64,000 nt of DNA from Mesostigma viride (lineage: Eukaryota; Streptophyta; Mesostigmatophyceae; Mesostigmatales; Mesostigmataceae). The stretch's first letter is position 1, and each line of letters begins with the position of its first letter. Shown here piece after piece: positions 1-11,021 of the stretch. The stretch lies in assembly GCA_009746045.1 (NCBI GenBank), contig RPFO01000175.1, positions 6,115,666 through 6,179,665 of the forward strand, in the 5' to 3' direction. The translations under genes were made by a program, and so were the position numbers. The notes beneath the pieces were generated by a model. The model was not told the origin of the DNA. It searched no databases and was given only the letters and a program-made list of their open reading frames with translations.

Positions 1-1770
1 ATATCCTCTGAGGAGCTAGCATTAGAAGGGCAGGGCCGCCTTCCCTTGCAGAGATATCGCTACTCCCAGGGTCTTAGTGTGGCTGTAAGGGCTGTGAGGG
101 GTCTAGAGGCAGAGGGTCCTGATACAAAGGAGCCCATTGCTGGGGACCTGCTGATCCTCCCTACTACGTTTGACCCACGTGAGTTGGGTGTGCAGAGGTA
201 CCAGATCCCAGGAACGAGTCCTGTACCTTGGCGCAAGCTAGTGGAGATGATGCAAAGCCCCAAGATGGCTAAGGCATGGACTCTTGGCTTTGTTGCTTCT
301 GGGCATGAGTGGATAGTTGCCAACTGTGCAGAGCCTGTGGATGTCCTCCCTGAGGATCACCAGCTGCTCAGGTTGATGTTTGTCCTCAAGCTCAAGGAGG
401 TAGATGGCGTGCAGGTGCCACATGTTAGACCAGTTGTGACTGAGTACCATGGCACTGGACAGTTAGCAGATGAGGAGCTTTACACACCAGGGATGCTGCA
501 TGATACATGGAGGATTTTGTTGTGCATTTACTTGTCTTTTCTGCAGAAGGGGATACCCTATAGCTCTGTGTTGGTAGATTTCAAGAGGGCTTTTCTTAAG
601 GGTGATCAGCAGGAAGCACAGGATACTTGGCGCACAATACCCCCTTTCTTTGTTAAGGTGCCTGCAGTGTGGAGGGCAGAGCTGAAGACGAGGTATTTGA
701 GGATTCTCAAAGGCGTGGAAGGCCTTAGATCGAGTCCCATCATCTGGAGGAAGAGCTTGGAGAAGTACCTCAGGTCTGTCTGTGGTCTCTCAGTCTCTCC
801 AGTTGATCCTTGTCTGTTTCAGGGTAGCTATGAGGGGCTGCCAGCGTTTGCCTCCCTGCATGGTGATGATCTGCATCTCCTGGGCCATCCCACTTGGCAA
901 GAGTTGACTCTGGCCAGGATCCAGAAACGGTTTGAACTGGGTAAGATCCAGTACATGGTTGAGAATGAGCCCATGGTGTTTTGTGGAATGCAGGCGACCT
1001 TGGTCCATCAGCAGGGTACATGGTCCATCCAGCTGGAGGGTGGTAAGGATTATCCTCAGCAGATCATAGATGCCTTGCAGGAGCCCATCACCCAGGCCAG
1101 ATGTGCAACAATACGAGGTATGTTGGCATGGCTGGCCAGCATTTGTGCTCCTGACCTGTTGGTACTGAGTCGGTTGACCGATTCCCAACTGGTTGAGGTG
1201 GGTGCTGAGAGAGTGGTAGAGGCTGTTCGCATGTCTCCCCCTCTCATGCTGGGTCCTTTGGATTTGTACAGGCCTTTTGACATGATGCTCTATGTGGACA
1301 GTTCTATGGATAGTAGGAAGGTCACAGAGGTCAGGGGCCGTGCAGCAGCATTAATATCCCTGGTGCAGGAACAGTCCTCTCTGGTCTGCTGGTACAGTCG
1401 GTTGCAAAACAGGGTAACTCCCAGCAGTGACATTGCTGAGTGCAGGGCAATCTGTGAAGGGCTTCATACTGCTCTTTACTTGAGGGAGCTATTTTACCAG
1501 CTATGTCAAGTGGCTTCCTGTCGGTTGCAGATGCACACACTGGTAAGAACTGACAGCATGGGCATGGTGCAGTTTGTGCACAGGCAGCTGGCCAGGAGCA
1601 GGGACCTTGATTATTTGTTGCTCAAGGAAATGTCTTGCTTAGCTAACATTGAACATGTGGCTGGCGTGGACAACCCTGCAGATGCTCTCACCAAGCTGGA
1701 GGAGAAGGCTGAGCTGCAATACCCTTTGCTTCGTGGGCTCATGGCCTCCAAGGGGGGAGGGCCAGAGTAG
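1..1770 (+). CDS. pol: Element A: copia-like pol, 5' end outside window (protease tail, RT, RNase H)
   Basis: The frame is open from base 1, so the gene starts outside the window. Codons 1-20 match the tail of the protease-like region of element B. The RT palm follows, with DFKRAFL (motif A), the SSPIIW region and LHGDDL at 857-874 where copia elements have YVDD. A copia-type RNase H then shows all four acidic positions: YVDSS, DIAECRA, RTDSMG and DNPADALTK. It ends at a TAG before a 3' UTR. RT and RNase H would copy the element RNA into cDNA inside Gag particles. It resembles element B closely (for example EELYTPGMLHDTWR in both) but is clearly a different family, with a different 3' UTR and LTR. 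The reading frame looks intact within the window. Confidence 0.93.
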   Translation: MSSEELALEGQGRLPLQRYRYSQGLSVAVRAVRGLEAEGPDTKEPIAGDLLILPTTFDPRELGVQRYQIPGTSPVPWRKLVEMMQSPKMAKAWTLGFVASGHEWIVANCAEPVDVLPEDHQLLRLMFVLKLKEVDGVQVPHVRPVVTEYHGTGQLADEELYTPGMLHDTWRILLCIYLSFLQKGIPYSSVLVDFKRAFLKGDQQEAQDTWRTIPPFFVKVPAVWRAELKTRYLRILKGVEGLRSSPIIWRKSLEKYLRSVCGLSVSPVDPCLFQGSYEGLPAFASLHGDDLHLLGHPTWQELTLARIQKRFELGKIQYMVENEPMVFCGMQATLVHQQGTWSIQLEGGKDYPQQIIDALQEPITQARCATIRGMLAWLASICAPDLLVLSRLTDSQLVEVGAERVVEAVRMSPPLMLGPLDLYRPFDMMLYVDSSMDSRKVTEVRGRAAALISLVQEQSSLVCWYSRLQNRVTPSSDIAECRAICEGLHTALYLRELFYQLCQVASCRLQMHTLVRTDSMGMVQFVHRQLARSRDLDYLLLKEMSCLANIEHVAGVDNPADALTKLEEKAELQYPLLRGLMASKGGGPE

Positions 1771-2707
1771 ACCAAACAGCCTTGCTCTAGGTGGGAGGCA
1801 TCCCAGTGGGCTGGGCAGCCACGTGGTGGCTGACAGCAGGTCCTTCAGAGTTCAGACACACTCTGCTGGACAGGGGTCAGGGTGGAGTCACTCCCCTGGC
1901 TGAGAATTTCGCCTGGCTCTGTCATGGAGCTGCAGAAGAGTCTTAAGGACTTTGTAATGGGCCTTGGGTCTTCATGGAATGGACCCTGCAAGGGCAGCCC
2001 AAGTGTTGGCTCTAACAGGTTGCTGTACATTTGTATATATTCTCTGTAACCAACCTGTTGCATGCTAATAAAATCCCTGGTTGTGTGACCATGTTGGACG
2101 TGGTTGCCAGGGGCCTCACTATGGGTTATACTCCTTTATAATAAAACATAATCTTGTTATTGTCATGTCTTGTTGTTTGTGATGCTCAGTTCCAGGAGCT
2201 GATCCAAACCTGGAGGATATGGGGTGGGGTTCGATTCCCCAGCTGACCTCAGCCTGGCATGTATGAATCCTGAGTTTATCCCTCAGTGAGGACATGGGCT
2301 CCCCATGTGTTGGCTAACATTTGTCAGGGCTCTCTCAGTCTTTGGAAGGATTTAAAAGATAAAGGAGGCTCCGTGGCGGGCGCCATATGAACGGGCGCCT
2401 GTGATAACTGGATGACCAGGAACTCACAATAGTACGTTCATGGACTCCTCTATCCAAACTCCTCTGACTAAGTGAAGACCTAACTTTAATCTACACCAGG
2501 TTCCCAAAGAAAGGGTTGGGATGTCATGTGGGTCAGAGGGCAACCTTTGAACCAATGAGCAGGCCTAGCTAATATTTGGAGGCACCTCAGGTTCCAAAAG
2601 AAAAGGCAGGTCTGGTCTCTGGGAGGGATCAGATGTCTGAAGGCTTGTGGGGACAGTGGCTGATAGGTTCGCAGGCTGGTCCAAGCTCCAAAACAAGAAA
2701 GGGTTGG
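1771..2707 (+). other. Element A 3' untranslated region
   Basis: No ORF of interest. It contains AATAAA-like sequences (about 2068 and 2141), a tRNA T-arm-like hairpin (2225-2241), paired GGGCGCC motifs (about 2378-2399) and a purine-rich tract just before 2708, read as the polypurine tract. The 3' UTR of element B has the T-arm and GGGCGCC motifs in the same order. Confidence 0.7.
2225..2241 (+). other. tRNA T-arm-like hairpin (Pol III B-box match) in 3' UTR
   Basis: The sequence reads TGGGG, loop TTCGATT, CCCCA: a perfect 5-bp stem with a 7-base loop. It contains the B-box consensus GGTTCGANTCC. No acceptor stem or A-box partner is visible at tRNA spacing, so this is not a tRNA gene. Confidence 0.55.
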
Positions 2708-3399
2708 AGTTAGCATATTGGGGCACCAATGTGCTAGATGGATGCAGGTTGAGGAGACCTTTCCAACGCCGTGTCAACCGCCTAGAACAGACAAGGGACT
2801 AGAAAGTTATCAAGTCCCGAAGTACTGCCGACCGGTGGGCGAGGGCGGTGCACACTCAGGGCATAGTGGACAGGACACGTGGCAGGCCGTGCCTGCACAG
2901 GCTTAGCCTGACTCTCACGTGACTGGGACACAGTGTACTGAGGGCTCAACGGTACTGTGGCTAGTCGAAGCCAGTAGCCAGCCAGCAGGTCTGCAAGGAT
3001 GTAAGTCCATGCAGGACTGTGGCAGGTCCTGTGCTGTCCTAGACACAGGATAGCCAGAGATTCCTGTATGCTGCCTGCAAGGATGCAGGACAGCGATACG
3101 AGGCTCTGGCAATGTAGCGTTGCCCAGCGTTGCTCATGACCGAGGAACAAGGATGGAACGAGGTTGCATATAGCTCGAGGCTCAACGAGGCAACGAGCGT
3201 CTTCACACACGAACCTTGGTCGTCACGACGAGTGGCGAGCCTATCGAGGGTCGTAGGCCTGGTGTGAGGATAAAGGTTGCTAGCCAGCAGCCTAGGGTCA
3301 TTCCAGCCGGCAAGGACCAGGAGCTCACAAGCTGAGTCTGCTGACGAGTTGCTGCGCAAGTATCATCACGCCCCTTGGACATGACGAGCTCCTGCAACT
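2708..3399 (+). repeat. Probable 3' LTR of element A
   Basis: Inferred without the partner LTR. It starts AGTT directly after a purine-rich tract ending AAGAAAGGGTTGG, just as element B's 3' LTR starts AGTTAACG after AAGGGATTGG. It ends ...GCAACT. These AGTT...AACT ends match elements B and D. Length would be 692 bp. The right edge is the least certain because the 5' LTR lies outside the window. Confidence 0.5.
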
Positions 3400-3412
3400 T
3401 GCTAGGGGACTG

Positions 3413-3902
3413 TGTCAGGATGTGCCCCAATATGCCTGACAGTCTTCTTATTGAGTGTGGCCAGTTTCGGGTATGCCGGAACTTTATGCAACCTTACTAT
3501 CATATCAGCCTAGTTGTAACCTTTCTATAGAACTTGGTCCCGCCGTATTTGGCCAAGGAATGCAACGGATATAGTGTTCCGGTCGGCAGTTCAGCCGGCG
3601 GGACAATTAGTCGACAGCATTAATTTCCATGTATTCGATATTTGTACCGTGTGTCGGCGCCTTGGCGCCCCATGTTATCCATGTGTGTTTGTGGTCGTTA
3701 TTAATGCGTCAAGTCTTGTGTCAACCGTGGGTCAATCGACTCCACATTGTGTCAACGTGTGTCAAGTGCTTGCCGACCAACAGGATATATGGCGGCGGCA
3801 CAATGCACCGGTCTGGCCTGGGGTACAAAGTCAATCAATATAAATCAGTAAAGCAATATACATTCGATCTTTAAGCCTTGCCACCAGTCTGGAATTCTGA
3901 CA
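3413..3902 (+). repeat. Element E 5' LTR
   Basis: Canonical TG...CA LTR with terminal inverted TGTCAG/CTGACA, identical by reading to 29371-29860. A TATAAAT-like box near 3838 may be part of the promoter. Short ORFs inside are duplicated with the LTR and are not taken as genes. Confidence 0.93.
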
Positions 3903-3917
3903 TGGTATCGAGCGGGG
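3903..3917 (+). promoter_or_regulatory. Element E primer binding site
   Basis: TGGTATCGAGCGGGG follows the LTR directly. It begins like the plant-type initiator-Met tRNA primer site TGGTATCAGAGC, so minus-strand synthesis is probably primed by tRNA-iMet. Confidence 0.7.
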
Positions 3918-4180
3918 TGGCCAACTAAATTGCTACAACTGGTCCCATTTATCGGGTCAATTGACTCCCTGAATCCGACGGCACTTTATGCCAGTCGTGC
4001 ATATCCTTGAAGGGCTTCCCTGTATCGAAATTCAAGAACTCCAGTATTTGGACGATCGTCTCTATCTCGTATTCGCTGTGCTCAACCATCGTCGCATATT
4101 AATATTAATCTTTACCATTACGGATTGAGCGTCTCCGGTTTTCTCGGTTGTGACCAGTTTTTAACCTTGCCGAGACAATC

Positions 4181-5071
4181 ATGTCCGCAGCCGCGACAGC
4201 AGCAGCTACGAAAGCGACGAAAGATCTCAACATCTTACAGGCCTGCAAAAATATTACACAGCTCGACGGCCTCGACCCAGTAAAGTGGGATAACACGAAG
4301 ATTCCTTTTCTGGCCGTAGTGACAGCATTCGGGATGCTGTCTGTCCTGCTTGGCACCGAGGTCAATGAGGAGCGCGACCTGATTCTTTTTGCTGCCCTTT
4401 GTCAGTGCCTCATTGGACCGGCACTCAAAGTGGCAAACAGTGTTACTCAGAAAACTGGCAGCGTGGCATATCATCGCATCTGTGAAGAATATGAGCATCT
4501 CAAACTGCAGATGAGCAACCGGCGAGCACTACGCCGCAAGCTCAATCGAATGAAGCTGGAACACGGCGTCACAATGCGGCAATATATAACCGACGGGGAA
4601 TTAACTTATAACGACCTGATTGCCACCGGCGCCAAAATGGCACCCGAGGATCTGGCCGAAAATCTGCTCGCCGGCGTGACCGAGGATTTGCTTCCGTCCC
4701 TTGCACAATTAAACCTCGGGGACGGTATCACCCTACAGGAAACTAAGGCGGCACTTCTTAAGGCATGGGACCTCGTGCACGGTGACAAAGATTCCGCGGA
4801 GGCCACCGGGGTGTATCATACCTCCCACTCTGGACGCGGTGGCCGTGGAACCGGCCGTGGCAGGGGGCGTGGCGGTCACAATGGCGGGGCCCAGCGGCCC
4901 AGCTGCACCCACTGCGGTCGCACCTCCCACCAGGAGCCAACCTGCTGGTGGAAGTATCCCCACCTGCGCAACACCCGCGGCAACACCGGCGGGCCCGCCG
5001 TCCACCACACCACCGACACCCCGGCGACCTCCCAGGAGGCCCCCGACCTCCCCCCCGGTTTCTGCTTCTAA
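4181..5071 (+). CDS. gag: Element E Gag
   Basis: 296 codons. The N-terminal 200 residues have the helical layout of copia Gag (UBN2/DUF4219-like), including LDGLDPVKW near the start and an EEYEHLKLQMSNRRAL stretch. The C-terminus has an RGRGRG-rich nucleic-acid-binding region and one CCHC knuckle, CTHCGRTSHQEPTC (C-x2-C-x4-H-x4-C). The ATG at 4181 lies about 280 bp after the PBS. Gag forms the particle that packages RNA. No protease, integrase or RT follows, so particle maturation and reverse transcription would need enzymes from another element. Family assignment rests on architecture and the knuckle. Confidence 0.85.
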   Translation: MSAAATAAATKATKDLNILQACKNITQLDGLDPVKWDNTKIPFLAVVTAFGMLSVLLGTEVNEERDLILFAALCQCLIGPALKVANSVTQKTGSVAYHRICEEYEHLKLQMSNRRALRRKLNRMKLEHGVTMRQYITDGELTYNDLIATGAKMAPEDLAENLLAGVTEDLLPSLAQLNLGDGITLQETKAALLKAWDLVHGDKDSAEATGVYHTSHSGRGGRGTGRGRGRGGHNGGAQRPSCTHCGRTSHQEPTCWWKYPHLRNTRGNTGGPAVHHTTDTPATSQEAPDLPPGFCF

Positions 5072-5638
5072 ACGCCTTATCCAGCTCCCTCCGGGACCGG
5101 GAACAAGGGGTAGCAGCCAGCTGGGCCCAGCTAGCACCAGACGTGGGCCCTGGAGTTTTTCAACCTGCACTGCAGCAGGCGACAGCAGCCAGCCCCCCCA
5201 ACCCGTCCCCTGGCCCTCCTGCATCGCTAGCGGCTAGTAGCCCGCCCTGCCAGACGTGACAGGAGGCAGGTCTCCATGCCAGCAGCCAGCAGTGACCAGT
5301 ACTGCAGTACCAGCATCAACCAGTCAACCTGTGTTATTTCCTCCTGTGGCGCACTCCCAGGGACACCTGGGGGCCACCGGTGTCTTTCACAGATTCCAGC
5401 AGCAACGACAACCAGTTCACCAGTGTTTTCTGTTTTTTCTTCTGTGGCGCACTCCCAGGGACACCTGGGGGCTCCAGGAGGTTTTCTAAGGTCACCGGCA
5501 TTCTCCAAGCTACAGCCACTGTGGCGCACTCCCAGGGACACCTGGGGCTACAGTCATCAAGTCTCCTCTCAGTACCACCCAGATAGCCGTGTAAGGGGGG
5601 GTGCCAGGGCAGTGTACCCGGCTATACCCTCACTAGCC
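5072..5638 (+). repeat. Element E post-gag region with hairpin-forming repeats
   Basis: No convincing gene. A 28-bp unit, TGTGGCGCACTCCCAGGGAC continuing into ACCTGGGG, occurs at 5345, 5443 and 5520. Each copy can fold through CCCAGG/CCTGGG. Overlapping ORFs here are proline-rich frames of GC-rich DNA. Confidence 0.7.
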
Positions 5639-5643
5639 ATAGG

Positions 5644-6262
5644 AGAATTGTGAGGGTAAGAATGCCACGAATTCCGCCATGGTTCTTGCAGGAAGTTGCC
5701 TTTATTAACAATCAGGAAACACAGACGTAAGTCACGTCACTTCCAAGACTGCACGCAGCACAAACGACAGGGTCGCAGTGCCAAGAGAACGTGCACGCAA
5801 GAACTAGCGTCCCGGTGTGACCAAGTCACTCATATAGCTTACTAGGGACGCGTCCAAGTATTCAGCTGCACTGTCACAGCTGAACTGTCAATCAATTGAT
5901 TACACAGACTCTGGCACGCCTTTGGCGCGCAGATCTATCAATTGTCCATACGGCTAGTCCTGTGGACCTATCCGTACACTAGTCAGCATCAATTGTCTCA
6001 TAGGTCCTGGCGCGCTACAGTGCGCCTACCTATCAATTGACCATCAAGTCCTGTACAAGTCCTGTCAACGTCCTGCGGACTATCAAAGTGACACTTGTAC
6101 ATCCTGTGTCCGTACGCGCCCACAGTGGCGCGCCGGGTACTGTCGGCACAGCCTAGGAAACGTCATAACTTTTACGTTCCTTAACCAAATGAGGCGTTCA
6201 AGGTGCCGTTGGAAAGAGCGTAACAATCTCTATCCATCTAACGTAAATCCTTTACGTTAACT
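5644..6262 (-). repeat. Element B 3' LTR
   Basis: 619 bp. In element orientation it begins AGTTAACG and ends CACAATTCT. The same sequence recurs at 21321-21569 plus 28953-29320. The purine tract AAAGAAAATAAGGGATTGG lies directly upstream. The usual TG...CA ends are absent. Confidence 0.88.
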
Positions 6263-7211
6263 CCAATCCCTTATTTTCTTTAGGGGTCACATCCCCTGCC
6301 AGGGACCCTTGAAGTAGCTTGAAATGTCCTTCACTCCAGCTTGAAGCTTGAACAGATGTCTTTAATGGCCAATGCCATTCCCCCAGCCCTTTCTTTTAAG
6401 GAACTGGAAAAGAAACAGATCTGCCACAGGGAAAACCATTTCATGAGAAATGGAGAAAACCTATGGAAGTGGCATTACAGAGTACCACCAGATATTAGAA
6501 GCACACAAAATTAAATACATACAGGTTAATTCTATGAGGTCTTCTCCAGGAGTTAATCCCATCACCTCGGTAGAGCCTCCAGTACAATGACCTTCTGGCG
6601 GTGAGTTACATTAATCCCAGATACTAATCCCATAAAACCCAGTACATATTCAATATAAGTACAATAAATCCATGACAATTAAAATACCACTTGACAAAGT
6701 AAGGCGTATTACAATAGTTTGCCTGTCATTCTCTCAACAGGGGTCTATTGGCGCCCGTCTTACGGCGCCCGTCTACTTGCCAGATGGTAAACTGCCACAG
6801 CAAACAAATGACAAAATGAAACACATAGGCAACAATTAAATCCTGCCCTGGGGAACTAGGGAAGTCTGAACAGGCAAACACCTGAACAGGCCAGCTTGTA
6901 GAAACATAATACCAGGGAATCGAACCCCGCCCTATAAACCCCAGAATAAAGGTTCCCAGACCATTGTGAGAGGTATGTACAAATATACATTTCTTTTAAA
7001 ATAGAATACATGGTCTGTAATGGACCTGTCAACCTTGTGTAGTCAACAGCATGAACCCCAGCCAAAACCTGGCTGTATCCTGATTAAAATCAGAGTGAGT
7101 GTACCATGGTCCATGAGCCTTAGTACAGACTAAAATACAGGTATTATGCCAGTCACAATGCTGACACTACCACACAATCTGCTCTCCAATGCCCTATAAC
7201 CATGCACCAGC
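6263..7211 (-). other. Element B 3' UTR and polypurine tract
   Basis: Non-coding. It holds a T-arm-like hairpin on the minus strand (6913-6929, CGGGG, loop TTCGATT, CCCTG) and GGGCGCC pairs (about 6750-6770), paralleling element A's 3' UTR. The polypurine tract abuts the LTR at 6262. Confidence 0.7.
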
Positions 7212-7772
7212 TTAGACAGCTTGCTGAGATGGGTCCATCAGAGACTGAAGAACCTTGTATTGCACTGCTGCCTTCTGCACTAGCTTGGTCAAAGCATCAG
7301 CAGGATTGTCAACCCCAGGGATATGCTCAATATTGGCCAAGGAGGACAACTCCTTAAGAAGGAGATAATCCAAGTCCCTACTTCTGGCCATCTGCCTGTG
7401 CACAAACTGCACCATCCCCATGGAGTCTGTTTTTAGAAGAGTGGTAACCTGAAGTGGCCAAGGAGTGTTAGAAGTCATCTGATGAAGCAACTCCTTCAGA
7501 TAAAGGCTTGTGTGAATGCCTTCACAAATAGCCCTGCATTCTGCCACATCACTGCTGACAGCCACCCGTTTGTGCAGGCGACTAAACCAGCTCACCAAAC
7601 TCCCCAGGCCTTCCTGTCTGAGCACAAAGAGCCCTGCAGCCCTGCCCCTGACCTTGGAGACCTGCCTGCTGTCCATTGAGCTATCCACATACAGCTCCAT
7701 GCAAATGGGTTGTGATAAATCCACTGCAGACAACAGAATGCCAGATGAAGCCCTGACCTGATCAGCCACCTT
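7212..7772 (-). pseudogene. pol: Element B pol, 3' fragment (RNase H), separated by element F
   Basis: This is the RNase H end of element B's pol: ELYVDSSMDSRQ, DVAECRAICEG, KTDSMGMVQF, DNPADALTK. All four catalytic acids are present. Aligned with element A it continues pol exactly where the ORF breaks at 16218: ...LVELGSAK in the upstream part and VADQVR in this part, with AAG repeated as the target duplication. F plus one duplication is 8,448 bp, divisible by three, so the frame was continuous before F arrived. As it stands the domain is cut off from its RT. Confidence 0.92.
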
Positions 7773-7804
7773 CCCTACCAGCCATTAAGAATGTACTCCA
7801 GCAC
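7773..7804 (+). repeat. Element F left terminal inverted repeat
   Basis: 32 bp, inverted match to 16186-16217 with two mismatches. The subterminal motif AAAATGTACT follows at about 7809. Confidence 0.93.
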
Positions 7805-7849
7805 GCAAAATGTACTTCGTACCGAAGTTTGTCTTTTTATGCTGAAAAT

Positions 7850-8640
7850 TGTCATGCATGATGTTTGCAACCAAAATAGACCTCGTACAAAGTTTGGTAT
7901 CGATCGGACGTCATCTTGGTGACATTTGCTAGCAATAAAGGTACATTTTTGTCATTTTTTGTTAAATTAAATAGTAATAAATAGGAAACAGTACTAAATC
8001 ACGTCAAACCATCATGGATATTTGCAAGCAACCTAATTACCACTAGAATAGACCATGCACAAAGTTTGGGGTCAATCTGAACTCAAAATAGTGACGTTTG
8101 CTAGCATAAATACTGCATTTTTTGCCATTTTCAAGCATTTTGCTCAGTGTAAGCTACTAAACAATATCAAACTACGTCATAAAGCTATGAAATATTGGAA
8201 GCAACCTAAACACCACTAGATTAGACCATGGGCCAAGTTTGGGCTCAGTCTGACGTCAAAATAGTGACGTTTGCTAGCATAAATGGTGCATTTTTTGCCA
8301 TTTTCAAGCATTTTGCTCAGTGTAAGCTACTAAACAATATCAAACTATGTCAGAAAGCTATGAAATGTTGGAAGCAACCTAAACACCACTAGATTAGACC
8401 ATGGGCCAAGTTTGGGCCCAGTTTGATCTCAAAATAGTGACGTTTGCTAGCATAAATGGTGCAATTTTTGCCTTTTTCAAGCATTTTGGTAAGTATAGTT
8501 GCCTCAAACTATGTCAGAAAACTGTGAATTGTTGTAAATAACCTGTTTGCCACTACATTAGACCATCCTCAACTTGTAAGGTCAGGCATAGGTAAAGGTA
8601 GTGACATTTGCTAGCACTATATACAAGCATATTATGCCTC
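7850..8640 (+). repeat. Diverged tandem repeat, period about 175 bp
   Basis: About four to five copies. The anchor TTTGCTAGCA recurs at about 7925, 8097, 8270, 8447 and 8598, together with CAAGCATTTTGCTCAGTG and CACTAGATTAGACCATG. AT-rich and non-coding, like a small satellite inside element F. Confidence 0.8.
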
Positions 8641-9262
8641 TTTTCGCATATACACATTAAAAATAACAAGACATCATCATATCATGGCCTTAATACAAGG
8701 TGTGCAAATGCAAATCACACCAGATCGGATGACCAATGATGGGTGGCTGCATGCCAACACATCTACCAGGCTGCAGGGTGAGAGGCCACATCGCTACAAG
8801 ACAGGAATCCTCGCAATTGCACAACACCGCTAGTACACTGTGCACATACCCCAAGAGGATTTGGCTACAAGCCATAAAAGTTTGGCCATGCTAACACATT
8901 CTTCATCCAAGCAAAATGCAGCCTCTCCAAACTCAACTCATTGATTTAAATTCAGCTAGGCCAGGCGTGCATGCTCTACTTGCCGACAACCATGAGTAAA
9001 CTTGTCTACCACTTCATTCCATGCGCCGGTAGATGGCACCGTCTCATCTACCAGTCATCCCCGGCTCCCATTCCGCATCCTCCTCTCCCTCTCCCTCTCC
9101 CTCTTCCTCCTCCCCCTCCCCTCCCATTCTCCCTCCCCCTCTCCCTCCTCCTCCCCCTCCTCCTCCCCCTCTTTCTCCCCCTCTTTCTCTCCCTCTTCCT
9201 CCTCCTCCCCGCCTTCACTGTCACTGTGCACAGCAGGGACGGCATCGTCTATGTGGGTGCCA
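8641..9262. other. Non-coding, with pyrimidine tract
   Basis: No gene visible. Positions 9060-9210 on the plus strand are almost pure C/T (CTCCCT-like units). The long low-complexity frames there are artefacts of that composition. Confidence 0.6.
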
Positions 9263-11021
9263 TCACCTGCGTTCACGGTGCCAGCCTAGCTCCTGTGGAA
9301 AGAAGCGAGCGCGGCCAAATGCCTCGACTGGGTGTGGGCAGCCGCACACGAACTGCGTCACCTCCGCCAGGGCATGATAGTCCTCATACTGCCCATCAGC
9401 CCACATCGCCTTGATGAGCAGGTGACCTCCCCTTTCCTGAACCTTAGTGACCCAGCCATGGAAGCGCTCCCTCTTCCTCGCTATCCCCGGAAACAGGGCA
9501 CACAGGCGCATCCCGATAAGCGCACGTGCTCCATGCTCGGCAAAGTAGGCATTGCAGTCATCCTTTGCTGCTGCCCTGGCGGCGGTGGCAGTCTTGTAAT
9601 GCTCAAAGTCAATCTGCGGGTGCTCTTTCAACGCCGCCACCGTGGCAGCTGACAGTTTGCCGGTACTGATCAGCTCAGGCTGGTGCACCTCTGCCGTACC
9701 GCCCACTGTCCAGTGCTGCAGGTGTACATCAGAAATGGGGACCGTCATCCCTGCGCTGCCGCCACCTAATGTCACTCTAGAAAACTGGCCCGTCCACGAC
9801 GGTGCGTAGTAAGGAGAGGCGACAATGCTGTCACGCTCCGTGCGATCGCCTTCCAGATCAAGGACCTTCACCAGCATGTGTGGTGCCCACGGCATTCCCT
9901 GCCCGCAGGTGACGGCTGGCCGCTTAACAACGAGTAGGTCGCTGCGTCGTATGAGGCTTCCATTCACCTTGAAGGTGTGCCTGCCGGAAATCAGTGTGCG
10001 CAAAGCGGGCGTTGCCGTTGATGTGCTCCCTCGCGCAGCGGGCGCACATGCGCGGTTGATCTGCGCTTGAATCTCGCGGGCAGGGCAAGCGACGTGTGAG
10101 ATTACTTGTTTTATGGGCAGCCTCAGTGCTCGTGTTGCCCGCGCAACCGACTGGTCGCCTGCAGATCGCAGCGGTAAGGGTACCGCCTTGTTCGCTTGCA
10201 GTTCACGCTTCTCTTTGAGCTTTTGCTCCATGATGTCGAACAGATTCTCGTTGTTGGCACGCACATCCTCCACGGACTTTGGCACCTGCTCAATCCATCC
10301 GTCCAGCAACTGCTGCTTCTCAGCGGCGACGATGTCAGGAAAAAGGCTGTGAAGGCTAGCGCAGGTACATCTCCTGGCACCGCCCTCGTCCCATTCAAAA
10401 AGCGGCACTAGACCAGGACTTCCTTTGGGGGCCTTGCCACGCTCTATGAGGAGGCACCCATAGACAGGATCTCCCTGCGGGGTGTACCCAATGGGCGTGA
10501 CCCCGTCACAAGCCTCGCCATTAGGCCCTGTGGGCTGCCACTTGTTCACCGGTGCATTTACCAACGTCTCCGATGCGGCTAGGCGCCAGCGGACATACAC
10601 GGTCATATCCGGGCCCCAAAACACTTCGAGATCGAACACCTTCGAAGAGCGGTGCCTCTCCCTCTCGGCTTCGGTTGCTGGCTCATCATCCAAGTCGGCG
10701 GTGGCGCCCGCGCCCGCACCCGCGCCGGCGCCTGCGCCCCCACCCCGCCCGCGCCCGCGCGCGCGCCTTGGGTGGCGCCCGCGCCCGCACCCGCGCCGGC
10801 GCCTGCGCCCCCGCCCCCGCCCCGCCCGGGCCCGCGCCCGCGCCCGCGTCTTGGGTGGCGCCCGCGCCCGCACCCGCGCCTTCTCCCCCGCCCCCGCCCC
10901 CGCCCGCGCCCCCGCCCGCGCCATGGGTGTGGCCCGCGGCTGGCTTCTTCGGAAATGCGTCCATCGATTTCACCCACCGGCCGTCAGCGGTGGATGCACC
11001 CTTTCGGCCACGTTGTGACAT
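9263..11021 (-). CDS. Element F ORF1, unknown protein with Gly/Ala-rich linker
   Basis: Likely start ATG at 11021 (MSQRGRKGASTADGRW). The N-terminus runs into a Gly/Ala/Arg low-complexity stretch encoded by GGGCGC-type repeats (about 10690-10920). There the frame changes into a long ORF of about 470 non-repetitive codons beginning around DLDDEPATEAERERH. It contains CTCASLHSLFPDI and, near the C-terminus, FHGWVTKVQERGGHLL with a DGQYEDY stretch. That last part faintly resembles Tudor/chromo-like barrels, a weak impression only. The repeat-length frame change could be natural, a mutation or an assembly error. I do not recognise the family; its place suggests a transposon accessory or host-derived protein. 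Confidence 0.6.

Noticed and set aside
3574-3874. Two small ORFs in the LTRs of element E (also at 29532-29832)
   Set aside because: They lie wholly in the LTR, overlap each other and show no protein-like conservation; present twice only because the LTR is.
9002-9414. Pro/Leu/Ser-rich ORFs on the plus strand
   Set aside because: Products of a CTCCCT-type pyrimidine tract opposite the end of element F ORF1.
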